59,373 nt of DNA from a bacterium (GTDB lineage: Bacteria; Planctomycetota; Planctomycetia; Kolteriales; Kolteriaceae), in NCBI GenBank assembly GCA_019748235.1, contig JAIEPU010000122.1, positions 1-59,373 of the forward strand, given 5' to 3'. The notes beneath the pieces were generated by a model. It saw only the letters and a program-made list of their open reading frames with translations. It had not been told where the DNA came from and made no database searches. Shown here piece by piece: positions 42,955 through 53,214 of this stretch (positions are counted from its first letter, which is position 1; every line of letters starts with the position of its first letter). The translations under genes and the position numbers were made by a program.

Positions 42955-45900
42955 TTAACTGCAGCCCGTCGTCTCACCACATGTCAAGCACTTCAAGCAG
43001 GTACCGTTTCGAACCAGGGTGTACGCACCGCACATCTGGTTTTGACATGCTTCCGCTTCGAAGCCCTTCAACTTCGCCGCACGAGCGAGCTCTTGTCTCT
43101 CTCGAGGATTCAGTCGGTTCGACACCGACACGACCGAGAGTTCCTCTTCGATGGTAATGCTCAATCGTTCCTCAACGGCCGTCGCCCCGCCATTTCGTTC
43201 CGGGGTCGCCTTGAGATGATGAGTCGTCCCATTCCCATTCGAGGAATGATGGCCGTTCGACTTGGCTTGCATCGGAGCGACCGCCTGGTCAACCGCCCCG
43301 TTTGAGCCCATGTCACTCGGAGTCTGCGGACTCGCCTTCGGGTAAGAAACCTTTACATGCTCTGATCGAGGATGCCGGCTCGTGCCCGGCCCGCGTTCTT
43401 CAGGCGTCAAATCGACCTGACGAGGATCGATGATCTTTTGGCTGACGACTTCCTCTTGTTCAAACTCGAATTCATCGTCATCCGACTGATGTAAGGCATC
43501 ATTGCGAAGATCCTCGGGCTGGACCTGAGCAAGCTCATGCCGGCCGAGATAGGTGATCGCGAGCTCGCGGAAAATGTAATCGATCACCGAGGTCGTCATC
43601 TTGATGTGGGGATTTCCCATCACTATGCCGTTCGGCTCAAACCGGGTGAACACGAAGGCCTCGACAAACTCGTCGAGCGGCACGCCATGCTGCAAGCCGA
43701 GCGATACGGCAATGGCGAAGCAGTTCATCAAGCTTCGAAACGCGGCACCCTCTCGATGCATATCGAGGAAGATTTCGCCGAGCGATCCATCGTCGTATTC
43801 GCCCGTGCGAACATAAATCTTGTGTCCGCCGATTCGAGCCTTTTGAGTGTACCCCGATCTCCGGTCCGGCAAACGGCGACGGCGAGCGATGTAACGATGC
43901 ACGATTCGCTCCGCCACCTGGACCGGAGTAGTCGGAACTTCCGGAACGCCGGCGTCGATGATCGCTTCCGCCAGTTCGCTCGACGAGCTGAGAGGTTGGC
44001 TAAGCTTCGAGCCGTCGCGGTAGAGCGCGATGGCCTTGGTCATCAACTTCCAAGCTTCCTGATATGCTTCTTCGACGTCTTCAACAGTCGCCTCGTGAGG
44101 CATATTGATCGTCTTGCTGATCGCACCACTGATGAAGGGCTGAGCCGCCCCCATCATCCGCAGGTGTGACATTGTCGACAGGTAGCGCTTGCCGAGCTTA
44201 CCGCAACGATTAGCACAATCGAAGACCGCATAATGTTCCGGCTTGAGGTAAGGAGCACCCTCGATCGTCATCGTGCCGCAAACATAGTCGCTGGCCTCGG
44301 CAATTTCTTCAGGCGTAAAGCCAAGCCACTTCAAGAGGTCGAATGACGGATCAAGCAGTTCCTTCTCGGTGATGCCCAGTTGCTCGACAAGAACGTCCTG
44401 CCCCACCGTGAACGGATTGAAGACGAAGCGAAGCTCAAAGGCACTCGGCAGAGCCGCATCGATTTTTTCGATCGTCTCTTTGCGGAAGCCCCGCTGCATG
44501 AGGGATTCTGGATTGATGTGCGGACAACCGACCAGCGAGCCGGTTCCCTTGCAGTAACGCACGATCTCGTCGGCTTCCTTCGCCGAGTATCCGAGTCGGC
44601 GAAGTGCTGGCGGAATGCTTTGGTTGATGATCTTGAAGTAACCACCCCCCGCAAGCTTCTTGAACTTCACGAGCGCGAAGTCCGGCTCGATCCCGGTCGT
44701 ATCGCAATCCATCACCAAACCAATGGTTCCGGTGGGAGCGAGAACCGTCACCTGGGCGTTGCGGAAGCCGAACTTTTCACCGAGTTCCACCGCGCGATCG
44801 GCATCCTCGCGGGCCGCGTGTAACAAATAGTCCGGGCAATAAGTCCGGTCGATTCCCACCGGCGTGACGGTGAGCCCCTCGTAGTGATCAGGGGTTTCGT
44901 TATAAGCGGCGCGTCGATGATTCCGGAGCACACGCATCATCGGTTGGCGATTGTCGTCGAAACGAGGGAACGACCCAAGCTCACGAGCCATCTCCGCACT
45001 GGCGGCATACGACCCCATGTGCATGATCGCGGTCAAGGCTCCGCACCACGCCATCGCTTCCTTCGAGTCATACGGAATCCCGTTGACCATCAGCAGCGTT
45101 CCGAGATTGGCATAACCCAATCCGAGCGTCCGATAATCATAAGATTTCTGAGCAATCGATTGGCTAGGGAATTGAGCCATCAATACCGAAATCTCGAGCA
45201 CCATCGTCCAAACGCGAATCGAGTGGCGATAGGCCATCACGTCGAACCGTTGACGCTCGAAATCGAAGAACCGGATCAAGTTCAACGACGCCAAGTTGCA
45301 AGCGGTATCGTCAATGAACATGTACTCGCTGCACGGATTCGATGCGACGATCGGATCATCCGCGGAGCAGGTATGCCATTCATTGATCGTGTCATGAAAC
45401 TGCAGACCGGGATCGGCACAGGCCCAGGCCGCATTAGCGATGTCGCTCCAAAGCGAACGAGCCTTCATCACCTTGCAAGGCTTCGGCGGACGATTCTGCT
45501 TCTTCGCGTTATCAAGCTCCGTTCGCCAATAGAGAGGCCACTCTCCATCCTCGGCCACCAACTTCATGAACCTATTGTTGATGCGGACTGAGTTATTGGA
45601 ATTCTGTCCCGACACTGTGGCGTATGCCTTTGAATTCCAGTCGGTGTCGTACTCTTCGAAGACGAGCTCTCGCGCACCTTGCTGACCCAGCTGCAGCGTT
45701 CGCTCGATGTAGTTCGTGGGGATCTCGGCCTGTCGAGCGTCAATGATGGCGCGCTTGAGGGCGGTGTTCTTGGTTGGATCGAATCGAATGGCCGGATCGT
45801 TCGTCTGCCAAGCGGCGTCGAGAATGCGATTGAGATGCTTCTTACATGACTTGGAACCGGCGACGAGAGCAGCGACCTTTCGCTCCTCGACTACCTTCCA

Positions 45901-46761
45901 ATTCACGTATTCTTCAATATCGGGGTGATCAACATCAAGCGTCACCATCTTGGCCGCGCGACGAGTCGTGCCACCCGACTTGATCGCCCCTGCGGCACGA
46001 TCACCGATCTTGAGGAAGCTCATCAGGCCCGAACTCTTCCCTCCGCCCGAAAGAGGCTCTCCCTCTCCCCGGATGCGTGAGAAGTTCGAGCCTGTCCCTG
46101 ATCCGTACTTGAAGATCCGCGCCTCGCGGACCCACAAATCCATGATCCCACCTTCGTTGACCAGATCGTCGCGAACTCCCTGGATGAAACAGGCGTGCGG
46201 CTGCGGATGCTCATACGCCGTCGTCGATCGAGTCAGCTTCCCGGTTTTCGGGTCGACGAAATAATGCCCCTGTCCGTGCCCATCGATGCCGTACGCCCAA
46301 TGGAGGCCCGTGTTGAACCATTGCGGACTGTTCGGAGCGGCAATCTGGGCGGCGAGCATGTAACAAAGCTCGTCGTAAAACGCCCGGGCATCTTCCTCAC
46401 TGTCGAAGTAGCTGTGCTTGAAGCCCCAATAGGTCCAGCATCCCGCCAAGCGGTGAAATACCTGCCGGCTGTCATTCTCCCCCTCGGGAGAAGCATCATC
46501 GGCGGGAACATGGCGCTGAAGCCAAACGGGAATACCAACTTCGTCAACGGGACGGGTCTTGCTTGGAACACCTGCCTTGCGGAAATACTTCTGTGCGAGA
46601 ATATCGGTCGCGACCTGCGACCATCCTTCGGGGATGAGAATGTCATGCGCTTCGAACACGACGGACCCGTCGGGATTCGTGATCCGAGAAGTTCTCGGAG
46701 CGAAGCGAAGCCCAGTGTAGGGGTCCTGGCCGGCGGTCGTGTAGTGTCGCGTCACCTTCAT
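42955..46761 (-). CDS. nrdJ: Vitamin B12-dependent (class II) ribonucleotide reductase
   Basis: NrdJ reduces ribonucleotides with adenosylcobalamin and works with or without oxygen. The 1268-residue protein has the substrate-binding [10 protein letters not shown], the radical/active-site region [20 protein letters not shown] with the finger-loop cysteine, [22 protein letters not shown] and the TSCPD-type [16 protein letters not shown] domain. A Gln/Ser/Gly/Asn-rich low-complexity linker (about 1130-1200) joins a C-terminal zinc ribbon-like tail, [13 protein letters not shown], which carries the redox cysteines. ATG 46761 follows GGAAGGA. It is 88 bases downstream of dcd, and the pair makes deoxynucleotides. 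No cobalamin riboswitch is visible. Confidence 0.96.
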   Translation of the reverse strand: MKVTRHYTTAGQDPYTGLRFAPRTSRITNPDGSVVFEAHDILIPEGWSQVATDILAQKYFRKAGVPSKTRPVDEVGIPVWLQRHVPADDASPEGENDSRQVFHRLAGCWTYWGFKHSYFDSEEDARAFYDELCYMLAAQIAAPNSPQWFNTGLHWAYGIDGHGQGHYFVDPKTGKLTRSTTAYEHPQPHACFIQGVRDDLVNEGGIMDLWVREARIFKYGSGTGSNFSRIRGEGEPLSGGGKSSGLMSFLKIGDRAAGAIKSGGTTRRAAKMVTLDVDHPDIEEYVNWKVVEERKVAALVAGSKSCKKHLNRILDAAWQTNDPAIRFDPTKNTALKRAIIDARQAEIPTNYIERTLQLGQQGARELVFEEYDTDWNSKAYATVSGQNSNNSVRINNRFMKLVAEDGEWPLYWRTELDNAKKQNRPPKPCKVMKARSLWSDIANAAWACADPGLQFHDTINEWHTCSADDPIVASNPCSEYMFIDDTACNLASLNLIRFFDFERQRFDVMAYRHSIRVWTMVLEISVLMAQFPSQSIAQKSYDYRTLGLGYANLGTLLMVNGIPYDSKEAMAWCGALTAIMHMGSYAASAEMARELGSFPRFDDNRQPMMRVLRNHRRAAYNETPDHYEGLTVTPVGIDRTYCPDYLLHAAREDADRAVELGEKFGFRNAQVTVLAPTGTIGLVMDCDTTGIEPDFALVKFKKLAGGGYFKIINQSIPPALRRLGYSAKEADEIVRYCKGTGSLVGCPHINPESLMQRGFRKETIEKIDAALPSAFELRFVFNPFTVGQDVLVEQLGITEKELLDPSFDLLKWLGFTPEEIAEASDYVCGTMTIEGAPYLKPEHYAVFDCANRCGKLGKRYLSTMSHLRMMGAAQPFISGAISKTINMPHEATVEDVEEAYQEAWKLMTKAIALYRDGSKLSQPLSSSSELAEAIIDAGVPEVPTTPVQVAERIVHRYIARRRRLPDRRSGYTQKARIGGHKIYVRTGEYDDGSLGEIFLDMHREGAAFRSLMNCFAIAVSLGLQHGVPLDEFVEAFVFTRFEPNGIVMGNPHIKMTTSVIDYIFRELAITYLGRHELAQVQPEDLRNDALHQSDDDEFEFEQEEVVSQKIIDPRQVDLTPEERGPGTSRHPRSEHVKVSYPKASPQTPSDMGSNGAVDQAVAPMQAKSNGHHSSNGNGTTHHLKATPERNGGATAVEERLSITIEEELSVVSVSNRLNPRERQELARAAKLKGFEAEACQNQMCGAYTLVRNGTCLKCLTCGETTGCS

Positions 46762-46849
46762 GCAAACGGTTCCTTCCGACTCGATTCATCATGTATTGGG
46801 GAGTGACCGAGCACTTTCCTCTTCCTGAGCAAAGTGCTCCCTTCATTCG

Positions 46850-47407
46850 TTACAGCGCGTTCGACAAAACCTTCGGCAACGTGATGCCGAACTGATCTTG
46901 ATACTTACCCTTCTTGTCCGCATAGCTGGTCTCGCACACCGTCTCTCCCCTTAGGAAGATGAGCTGTGCAATTCCCTCGCACGAGTAAATCTTGGCGGGG
47001 AGCGGCGTCGTGTTCGAAATCTCGAGAGTCACCTTGCCACGCCATTCCGGCTCGAGCGGCGTGACGTTCACGATAATTCCACAACGCGCATACGTCGACT
47101 TACCGACGCAGATCGCGAGCACGTCGCGCGGAATCTCGAAATACTCCATCGTCTCCGCCAGCGCGAAGCTGTTCGGCGGAATGATGCAGTCGTCCCCTTC
47201 GTGATCAATGAATGACTCCGACGAGAAGTCCTTCGGATCGACGATCACCGAGCGAACGTTCGTGAAGATCTTGAAGTGACGGCCGACGCGCACGTCATAG
47301 CCGTAGGAGCTGACGCCGTACGAAATCACGCCCGGGCGATGAATCCCCTGCTCGAAGGGCTCGATTCGGACATCCCGCATGATCTCTTGATCGCTCAAAA
47401 CCCCCAT
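46850..47407 (-). CDS. dcd: dCTP deaminase
   Basis: Dcd turns dCTP into dUTP, the precursor of dTMP. The 185-residue protein carries the family blocks [15 protein letters not shown], the catalytic [34 protein letters not shown] and [13 protein letters not shown]. Whether it also hydrolyses dUTP (bifunctional type) cannot be told here. ATG 47407 is chosen because [10 protein letters not shown] is the family start, with GAGGAG upstream; the frame is open 26 codons further. It leads the dcd-nrdJ pair. Confidence 0.95.
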   Translation of the reverse strand: MGVLSDQEIMRDVRIEPFEQGIHRPGVISYGVSSYGYDVRVGRHFKIFTNVRSVIVDPKDFSSESFIDHEGDDCIIPPNSFALAETMEYFEIPRDVLAICVGKSTYARCGIIVNVTPLEPEWRGKVTLEISNTTPLPAKIYSCEGIAQLIFLRGETVCETSYADKKGKYQDQFGITLPKVLSNAL

Positions 47408-47845
47408 CTTGACTAGTCTCCTCACCGTCCTGGCTGTATTGACAAGTATTCCACAAAAAGAAATGAACACAAGAACAGATGCCACATTTTATTGGGGCCA
47501 AGAAGAATACTAGCCACTATATCTGGGGCGTCAATCAAAGATTCACGAGATATTCACAAGCTCTGTTCTCATCCTGAGTTAGGAATCACCTTCACAATCA
47601 CCGGTCCGGTGGCCCAGCCACCAGCACATCCGTCGTACAACACGCAAATCTTTTAGAGGATGAAACTTACATGAATTCGCCGACGAAATTATGTGTGTAA
47701 CTTGTTGCTATCGCGGGCACAAACCGGCAGGAGTCGTCTCAACCTGATGGCGGACAAAAAGTTCAGCAAGGAATAACCGCCGACGTGAGAAATCTGGCCC
47801 CCCGGCACAATTCACGGTGTGTCGGCAAAGGATCCTTCCCTTCGT
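47408..47845. other. 438-base gap upstream of dcd
   Basis: The stretch lies between the exported protein at 47846 and dcd, both minus strand, so it must hold the dcd promoter and the end of nothing else. The only structure I see is a hairpin at 47606-47624 (seven of eight pairs, CCA loop) without a T-run. There is no B12-box or other riboswitch core. Confidence 0.5.
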
Positions 47846-49183
47846 TTAAGGGAGCGGGATGTCTTCAAACTCGAATTCAATGGGTGCTCGAACTAAGCCA
47901 GCCGGAATCTGGACGATTAGCTTGTAATCGTGGGGCGTCCCTGGAACGTCCACAAACAGGTATTCATACTCGGTTCGGCCATCTCCAAGGTCCTGCGAGT
48001 TCATCCCACCGTCTTGAATGACCTTCCTTCCGTCACTGGCTTCAAGGAAGAGCTCGTTCTTGAGCTCGGTTTGCAGGTAGCTTTCGGTTTCGCGCTCGGC
48101 GGTCTTTCGTTCGACGATAAACCGTGCGGCCCAGACCCCCTCCTCCGTCGTGTCAAATTCTCGGAGAGTGACGGCCAATCCCGAATCGCTTTTCGTCACT
48201 TCTTTCGCCTTCGACAATTCCTCAAACGTGAAGACTGCTTTCTGTGAGGGGAGAAGGACATCGAGCACGCCTTTGATTTCTCGCACCGATTCGACGGATC
48301 GAGGAGGACTTTGAAACCGAAGGGGAAGCGTAAGCTGAATCGAGTCGTCTTCGAACGTCATGAAGGCACGCTTTGGCCCAAGATATTCCAGCGCACTTTT
48401 GTCGTTCCCCATCGCCCGACATTGCTCTCCGACGAGTTGGATTTGAATAGGGTGAAGTCTGGGCTCGACCTGGAGCGTAACGTCGAATTGACAGCTCGGC
48501 ACCTCGTTCGCCAAACCGAAATCGCGACGGGCGATGACTCGGTCAAGCCGAAAGCGGAATGCGCCACTGTAAAAGACCGGCGACGCGATGGGAGCACCAT
48601 GAGCAAAGCCGATCGCGCGGTTCGGCTGATTGGGATAAAGGACGAAACCCGCTTTTCCGATCGTTTCGTCCAGCGTTTTCCAAAACGGCTGAGTTCCCTT
48701 CTTGACCGTGATCATGGGGTCGTCAATCTCTTGTTTCAGATCAGGTCGAAGGTCAACGAAGCGATTCCCGGATGCTTCCTGAAACAGCGTCAAAAAGTCG
48801 GAAAGAAGCATTTCCTCTTTCTCGATGAGGATCATGCTTCCATCGACGCTCGCCTTCGCCTTGGAGTCCCACAGCATTGGAATGATCCGGCTGAGCCTGA
48901 GTTTTTGCTCGGCGCTCAGGTCGCGGTCATCTTCTTTTGGCAAGAAGGGAAGAGCCTCATGGCCGATCTTTTTTAGTTCCGTCTCGGCGGCATCTCGGTC
49001 TGAGGGATCGGCCGCATCCAGGGCCGCGAGAAGGGACGATACCTTCGCGCGCAGGTCATCCTCCGCAGCGAAGCATTTCAACGGGGAAACGAGAGCGCAT
49101 GTCCCGATCGTCGCGATCAACAGTGCATAGGTGATGCTTCTGAGGAGCGACTTCGAATGACGATCAAACGGTTCATGCTGCAC
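47846..49183 (-). CDS. Exported protein of unknown function
   Basis: I do not recognise this 445-residue protein. Residues about 15-40 form a signal peptide (SITYALLIATIGTCALVSPLKCFA). A helical stretch after it (DDLRAKVSSLLAALDAADPSDRDAAETELKKIG) resembles a HEAT repeat as found in many planctomycete exported proteins, then a beta-rich remainder follows. The start is GTG 49183, the only reasonable codon before the signal peptide, with GGGGAC upstream. It is 116 bases downstream of the TIGR03009-like gene, with which it may be co-transcribed. Confidence 0.75.
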   Translation of the reverse strand: MQHEPFDRHSKSLLRSITYALLIATIGTCALVSPLKCFAAEDDLRAKVSSLLAALDAADPSDRDAAETELKKIGHEALPFLPKEDDRDLSAEQKLRLSRIIPMLWDSKAKASVDGSMILIEKEEMLLSDFLTLFQEASGNRFVDLRPDLKQEIDDPMITVKKGTQPFWKTLDETIGKAGFVLYPNQPNRAIGFAHGAPIASPVFYSGAFRFRLDRVIARRDFGLANEVPSCQFDVTLQVEPRLHPIQIQLVGEQCRAMGNDKSALEYLGPKRAFMTFEDDSIQLTLPLRFQSPPRSVESVREIKGVLDVLLPSQKAVFTFEELSKAKEVTKSDSGLAVTLREFDTTEEGVWAARFIVERKTAERETESYLQTELKNELFLEASDGRKVIQDGGMNSQDLGDGRTEYEYLFVDVPGTPHDYKLIVQIPAGLVRAPIEFEFEDIPLP

Positions 49184-49299
49184 GATGGGGTCCCCGGCCT
49201 GGTGTTCTTCCTGACCGAGGATAACGACTCGAAGAGAGCCTGGCCATGATCAGTTGTGGGCCAACGGGCTTCGACGAAGATTTTTCGGGGAGAAAACGA

Positions 49300-50115
49300 C
49301 TACCGCTCTTTCTGCCCGACATTGATCAGAGGACGATCGGCCTTCGGAGGATTTCTGCCTTGCGGTTGTGCTCCCGCGTCGTCCGCATGTGCCGGCGCGC
49401 CCATATCGATTTTCTTCCAGCCTTTGGGGACGTCGACGGCGAAATCGGTCGTCTTGATTTCGATATTCGTCCAGATGTTTTCGATCTGGTAGGTCACTTC
49501 CTGTTTGGTCGCTTCCAGGATTTTGATCTGCGAAGGGAGAAGCTTCTCTTTGTCGAGTAAGATCTCCGCCTGAACGAAGTCTTTCTGGTCTTCCTCGAGC
49601 TTCGGAGTAATTCGTATCAGATAGGCAGTCGGCTTCTCTTCGATGATTTCGAACTTGTATCGTTGCTTGGCCTTTTCCGGCTGGGTGGCAAAGAGAAAGG
49701 GGAGCGGTCCATCTTCCAGGACATCCTTTTCCTTCACCTCGTTGGGGAGTTTGTGGACCTCAACGATGTTTTCCTGCTCCGCATTCACTGCGGGCTTGAA
49801 GTGCCATGCTTCGCCGTTCCCTGGAAGCAATAAATGCTCGGGACGCTTCCCCCCCATGATGTCGAGGCGCGCCATTTTCGGCGCTAAATAACGCGCACTG
49901 CCGGCACTGGAATCCTTCTCTTGCCAGACCGGATCAAAAATCGTGCGAGTAAAAACAGTGTAAAGTGACTGAATCTTTCCGGTCTTGTCCGACCATTGCC
50001 TGAGAACGGCATCAGCCTTGTTCTCGAGGATATCTTGGCCACCTTGATAGGCCCAGGCCGTCTGTCCCGCCACGATCGAAAGAACCAAGACAAACAACCG
50101 ATAAATCCGTGTCAC
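49300..50115 (-). CDS. TIGR03009-like exported planctomycete protein (LolA-like fold)
   Basis: The 271-residue protein has a signal peptide (RIYRLFVLVLSIVAGQTAWA) and then a sequence with the features of the planctomycete family TIGR03009: MARLDIMGGKRPEHLLLPGNG, NIVEVHKLPNE, DGPLPFLFATQPEKAKQRYKFE and LLDKEKLLPSQIKILE. The family is distantly like LolA lipoprotein carriers, so a role in binding hydrophobic cargo is possible. I chose GTG 50115, preceded by GAGGAG nine bases away; the frame extends 38 codons upstream without a signal peptide. The tail is Gly/Pro-rich. Confidence 0.87.
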   Translation of the reverse strand: MTRIYRLFVLVLSIVAGQTAWAYQGGQDILENKADAVLRQWSDKTGKIQSLYTVFTRTIFDPVWQEKDSSAGSARYLAPKMARLDIMGGKRPEHLLLPGNGEAWHFKPAVNAEQENIVEVHKLPNEVKEKDVLEDGPLPFLFATQPEKAKQRYKFEIIEEKPTAYLIRITPKLEEDQKDFVQAEILLDKEKLLPSQIKILEATKQEVTYQIENIWTNIEIKTTDFAVDVPKGWKKIDMGAPAHADDAGAQPQGRNPPKADRPLINVGQKER

Positions 50116-50384
50116 GAGCTGAATCTCCTCGATGGAACGGCAGCAAACACCTGGTCCTGCCGCAGCAATGCCGGGCACATCGACACTCGCTTGCGAGCCA
50201 GTATTCGGCTCGAGCGACTCTCGACGCATAATGGGCGATACCAGAGCATCCTATTCACGTAAAGCCCCATCTGGCGAGCCGGGTCATTGTCGAACCGCCC
50301 CAACCTCCTTATTTTGGAGAATCCTGGCAAGAGAGATGAAAGTAGCATCGACTCGTTCCTAGCCTCTCGACGGAGCATTGCAAC

Positions 50385-51110
50385 ATGCGAAACGACGGAC
50401 GCCCTTCGGGGGAGCACCACCGCCCGGTACAAATCACCCGCGGCTTCACCCGAAACGCCCCAGGGAGCGTTCTGATTGAGATGGGGCGGACCAGGGTCCT
50501 ATGCACCGCCAGTCTCGACAACAAGGTCCCAGATTGGCTCATGGGAAAGGGGAAAGGTTGGCTGACGGCAGAATACAGCATGCTTCCCGGCTCCACTTCT
50601 CCCCGCAAGTCTCGCGACAAGGGGAAGCCCGATGGGCGATCGGTTGAAATTCAGAGGCTCATCGGCCGAAGTCTGCGGGCGGTGGTCAATCTAAAGCCGC
50701 TCGACGGATGGTCGGTTTGGGTCGATTGTGACGTTTTGGATGCCGACGGCGGGACACGGACCGCCAGCATTACCGGCGCTTTTGTCGCACTCGCGGATGC
50801 GATCGCTCACTCCGATCTTGCCGCACGCGCGGGGGAGATCTTCTCAGACAGTGTGGCGGCCATCAGCGTCGGCATTGTCAAAGGGGAAACACTCCTCGAC
50901 CTCGATTACAGCGAAGATTCGACCGCAGAGGTCGACATGAACCTCGTCATGACAGGGAGCGGGCGATTCATCGAAGTGCAAGGGACAGCAGAGCAAGCCC
51001 CGTTTTCTGCCGAACAATTGCAACAGATGATTGGTGCCGGGCATCGGGGAATTACCTCCCTTACGAACCACCAAAGAGAGTCATTGGGTGAGTCCTGGCC
51101 GCTGGGGTAA
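50385..51110 (+). CDS. rph: Ribonuclease PH
   Basis: RNase PH trims the 3' end of tRNA precursors using phosphate. The 241-residue protein starts with RNDGRPSGEHHRPVQITRGF and has GSVLIEMGRTRVLCTAS, the phosphate-binding PGSTSPRKSRDKGKPDGRS, and DCDVLDADGGTRTASITGAF. The start ATG 50385 follows GGAG at nine bases. It diverges from the TIGR03009-like gene with 269 bases between them. It is often found beside an inosine triphosphatase gene, which is not the case here. Confidence 0.96.
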   Translation: MRNDGRPSGEHHRPVQITRGFTRNAPGSVLIEMGRTRVLCTASLDNKVPDWLMGKGKGWLTAEYSMLPGSTSPRKSRDKGKPDGRSVEIQRLIGRSLRAVVNLKPLDGWSVWVDCDVLDADGGTRTASITGAFVALADAIAHSDLAARAGEIFSDSVAAISVGIVKGETLLDLDYSEDSTAEVDMNLVMTGSGRFIEVQGTAEQAPFSAEQLQQMIGAGHRGITSLTNHQRESLGESWPLG

Positions 51111-51267
51111 AAGAGCGGGAATTGACGCCGCCTGATCTGTGACGTAACCTGCTGGCGTCGTTCGGCAAGGTCCATGACCGGTCGACGGCGTTCCGTGACT
51201 GCCTCTCCCAACGTCAAATGACGTCGCGACGGGCAGCATGTCAAGGATGTCAACGATCGGAGCCCGC

Positions 51268-51822
51268 ATGAAAAGCGGCGGAACGAACGGCAGCAACTCG
51301 GACAACCACTCGTCCGGCAGCGGTCCTCCCGACGACGGCTCGACCGGCGGCGGCGAGGCGACGGCAGTCCACACCTCGCGTGGGCGAGATTATCCCTCCA
51401 TCAGGCAGTTTTCCATCTTCGCGCCTAATAAGGTTGGACAACTTCTAACGCTCATTCGCCTGGTTGAAACCGCTCGGCTTCGGGTCTTGGCGATGTCGAT
51501 CGTCGATTCCGCGGAGTGCTCGATCATTCGCCTGGTCGTCACGAAGCCGGAAAATGCATACGAGCTTCTCGCTCATGCCGGCTACCGGTTCTGTGAGGTC
51601 GACCTGCTCGTCGTCGAGCTTCCTAATCGCGATCAGCCGATCTTGGCAATCTGCTCCACGCTCCTGAAGGCGGAAGTCAATATTCAGTACGGCTACCCTC
51701 TGATGGTCCGCCCCTATGGGCGACCCGCCCTTGCCTTTTACGTCGACGATCTCGAGGTAGCAGCTAATATCCTCGATGCGGAAGGTTTCATCGTTCTTAC
51801 CGAACATGACCTCGAAAGCTAA
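51268..51822 (+). CDS. Tandem ACT-domain protein
   Basis: The 184-residue protein has a Ser/Gly/Asn-rich N-terminal 45 residues and two ACT-like repeats: IRQFSIFAPNKVGQLLTLIRLV with IVDSAECSIIRLVVTKP, then LLVVELPNRDQPILAICSTLLKAEVNIQYGYPLMV with ALAFYVDDLEVAANIL. ACT domains bind amino acids or other small ligands and often regulate enzymes; proteins of this kind (ACT-only) are common but poorly characterised. ATG 51268 follows GGAG; the frame is open ten codons upstream. It is about 155 bases downstream of rph on the same strand. Confidence 0.85.
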   Translation: MKSGGTNGSNSDNHSSGSGPPDDGSTGGGEATAVHTSRGRDYPSIRQFSIFAPNKVGQLLTLIRLVETARLRVLAMSIVDSAECSIIRLVVTKPENAYELLAHAGYRFCEVDLLVVELPNRDQPILAICSTLLKAEVNIQYGYPLMVRPYGRPALAFYVDDLEVAANILDAEGFIVLTEHDLES

Positions 51823-51915
51823 GGTCCCTTCTGATTCGTTGCGCCGACTTCCATGGGTAATAAAAAGCGAAAGCGATCCTTCGACGCAGTGGAAAGAGGT
51901 CGCGTCGTTTCGCCG

Positions 51916-52647
51916 TCATTCCGATTTGCTGGGCTGATCCAAGACGACGTTCAACCCTGGGATGGATCTTCGAAGCTTGGCGATCCCCTCAGGAGTCACC
52001 TTCGCGTCATGCGTAAGATTCAATAGCTTAAGCGACTTCATTCCAGACAGATTTTCCAGTCCAGCATCCGAGACATTCGTGTCGGACAATACAAGGTTCT
52101 CAAGATTCTTGAATGACTTGATCGACTTGAGTCCGTTGTCTGAGATATTGGTATTCGCCAGGTTTAACGTCACGAGGTTGGAAAGCTCGGTCAGCGACGC
52201 GAGCTGAGCATCAGTCAGCCCGGTCCCTTCCAGTGAGAGCCAGTGCAAGTTTTGCAGGCGAATGATCCCTTTCAGTCCTTCATCATCAATCTTGAAATTG
52301 TCGAGCTCCAAATGCTCAAGCCGGCTCAATCCTCCAATCTTGCCGAGTCCTTTACTCGATATCGAAGGTCCATCGAGTTTGAGCGACCGGAGGTGGTTTA
52401 GCTTCGTCAGATGGACCAAATCTTCGTCTCGGATTCCGGGACCTTCCAGATTGATTCCCGCGACCCAGTTCATCGGGTCAGCATGAAAGACTTCGATCGG
52501 CGATCGAGCTTGGAGTGCCTCTATTGCTGCCTTCTCTCCCCGGGTGATGGAATCGTTGTACGCAAAGATCGCGACTCCGAGCCCGATGAGAATCAGGAAC
52601 GCTAGCAGTCGAAATGGTGAAGGCTTTCTGTGTCCTGGAACGCTCAT
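51916..52647 (-). CDS. Membrane-anchored leucine-rich-repeat protein
   Basis: The 243-residue protein has one N-terminal transmembrane helix (LLAFLILIGLGVAIFAY) and about six leucine-rich repeats of the LxxLxLxxTxIxDxGL type, from LNHLRSLKLDGPSISSKGL to MKSLKLLNLTHDAKVTPEGI. These cysteine-free, 23-24 residue repeats are the bacterial form common in planctomycetes. It is probably exposed outside the cytoplasm and binds a protein partner. ATG 52647 follows GGAGAG. It lies 143 bases after the SbtB-like gene on the same strand. Confidence 0.9.
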   Translation of the reverse strand: MSVPGHRKPSPFRLLAFLILIGLGVAIFAYNDSITRGEKAAIEALQARSPIEVFHADPMNWVAGINLEGPGIRDEDLVHLTKLNHLRSLKLDGPSISSKGLGKIGGLSRLEHLELDNFKIDDEGLKGIIRLQNLHWLSLEGTGLTDAQLASLTELSNLVTLNLANTNISDNGLKSIKSFKNLENLVLSDTNVSDAGLENLSGMKSLKLLNLTHDAKVTPEGIAKLRRSIPGLNVVLDQPSKSE

Positions 52648-52790
52648 CTCAACTCTCTCCGAATGAACCTGATCCTGATTCAAAGATAACGATCATCATG
52701 GGTTTTCGCGGATCCAGAGCTTCCGATTTGTGCCACCAAGTCACACGGCAACATTCAGAGATACGTCGTGCTCACGATCGTTTGTCATCG

Positions 52791-53090
52791 CTAATACTCT
52801 TCACCGTTCACCACATGAACGTCGGATTCCCAAGCGATGACGGCATATCGGTCGAAATATTCCTCCGCGACAGCTTCAAGAATTTTTGCGGCGACTCCCG
52901 CCTTGCAGATAACCTTCATTTCGAAGTTCTCACCGAACACGTCGTCATGCCGCGCGGTGCGAGACCCTGTCCCCTCGACGGTATGATAGGTCGCCCCTTT
53001 CGCGCCGAGGTCGAGCACGTGGCGAACCAGAGTCTCCTTCAGCACCTCTTCACCGACAATCGTGATCAATTTCATGGGCGTGGTTTTCAT
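52791..53090 (-). CDS. sbtB: SbtB-like PII-family regulator
   Basis: The 99-residue protein has the PII fold: KLITIVGEEVLKETLVRHVLDLG, GATYHTVEGTGSRT at the T-loop, ENFEMKVICKAGVAAKILEAV and FDRYAVIAWESDVHVV. The T-loop resembles cyanobacterial SbtB, which binds adenyl nucleotides and blocks the bicarbonate transporter SbtA. The C-terminal CGPxGC redox loop of cyanobacterial SbtB is absent. It follows the SbtA-like gene by 124 bases on the same strand, so regulation of that transporter is the likely job. An in-frame ATG five codons downstream is an alternative start. Confidence 0.9.
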   Translation of the reverse strand: MKTTPMKLITIVGEEVLKETLVRHVLDLGAKGATYHTVEGTGSRTARHDDVFGENFEMKVICKAGVAAKILEAVAEEYFDRYAVIAWESDVHVVNGEEY

Positions 53091-53214
53091 GTCCGGTCCC
53101 CTTCGCTGAACGATGTCTCGCGCAAAGTCTCTTCATCATCCCCGCCGCTCCGCGATCATTAACCACTTTCGCTTCAATTTAGGAACAGTTCAAGCGAGCC
53201 GGGCTAAACCGCCG

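Noticed and set aside
43537..44169. 210-codon plus-strand frame
   Set aside because: Antisense of nrdJ, with no support.
47408..47845. Cobalamin riboswitch before dcd-nrdJ
   Set aside because: No B12-box (GCCACTG) or matching secondary structure was found.
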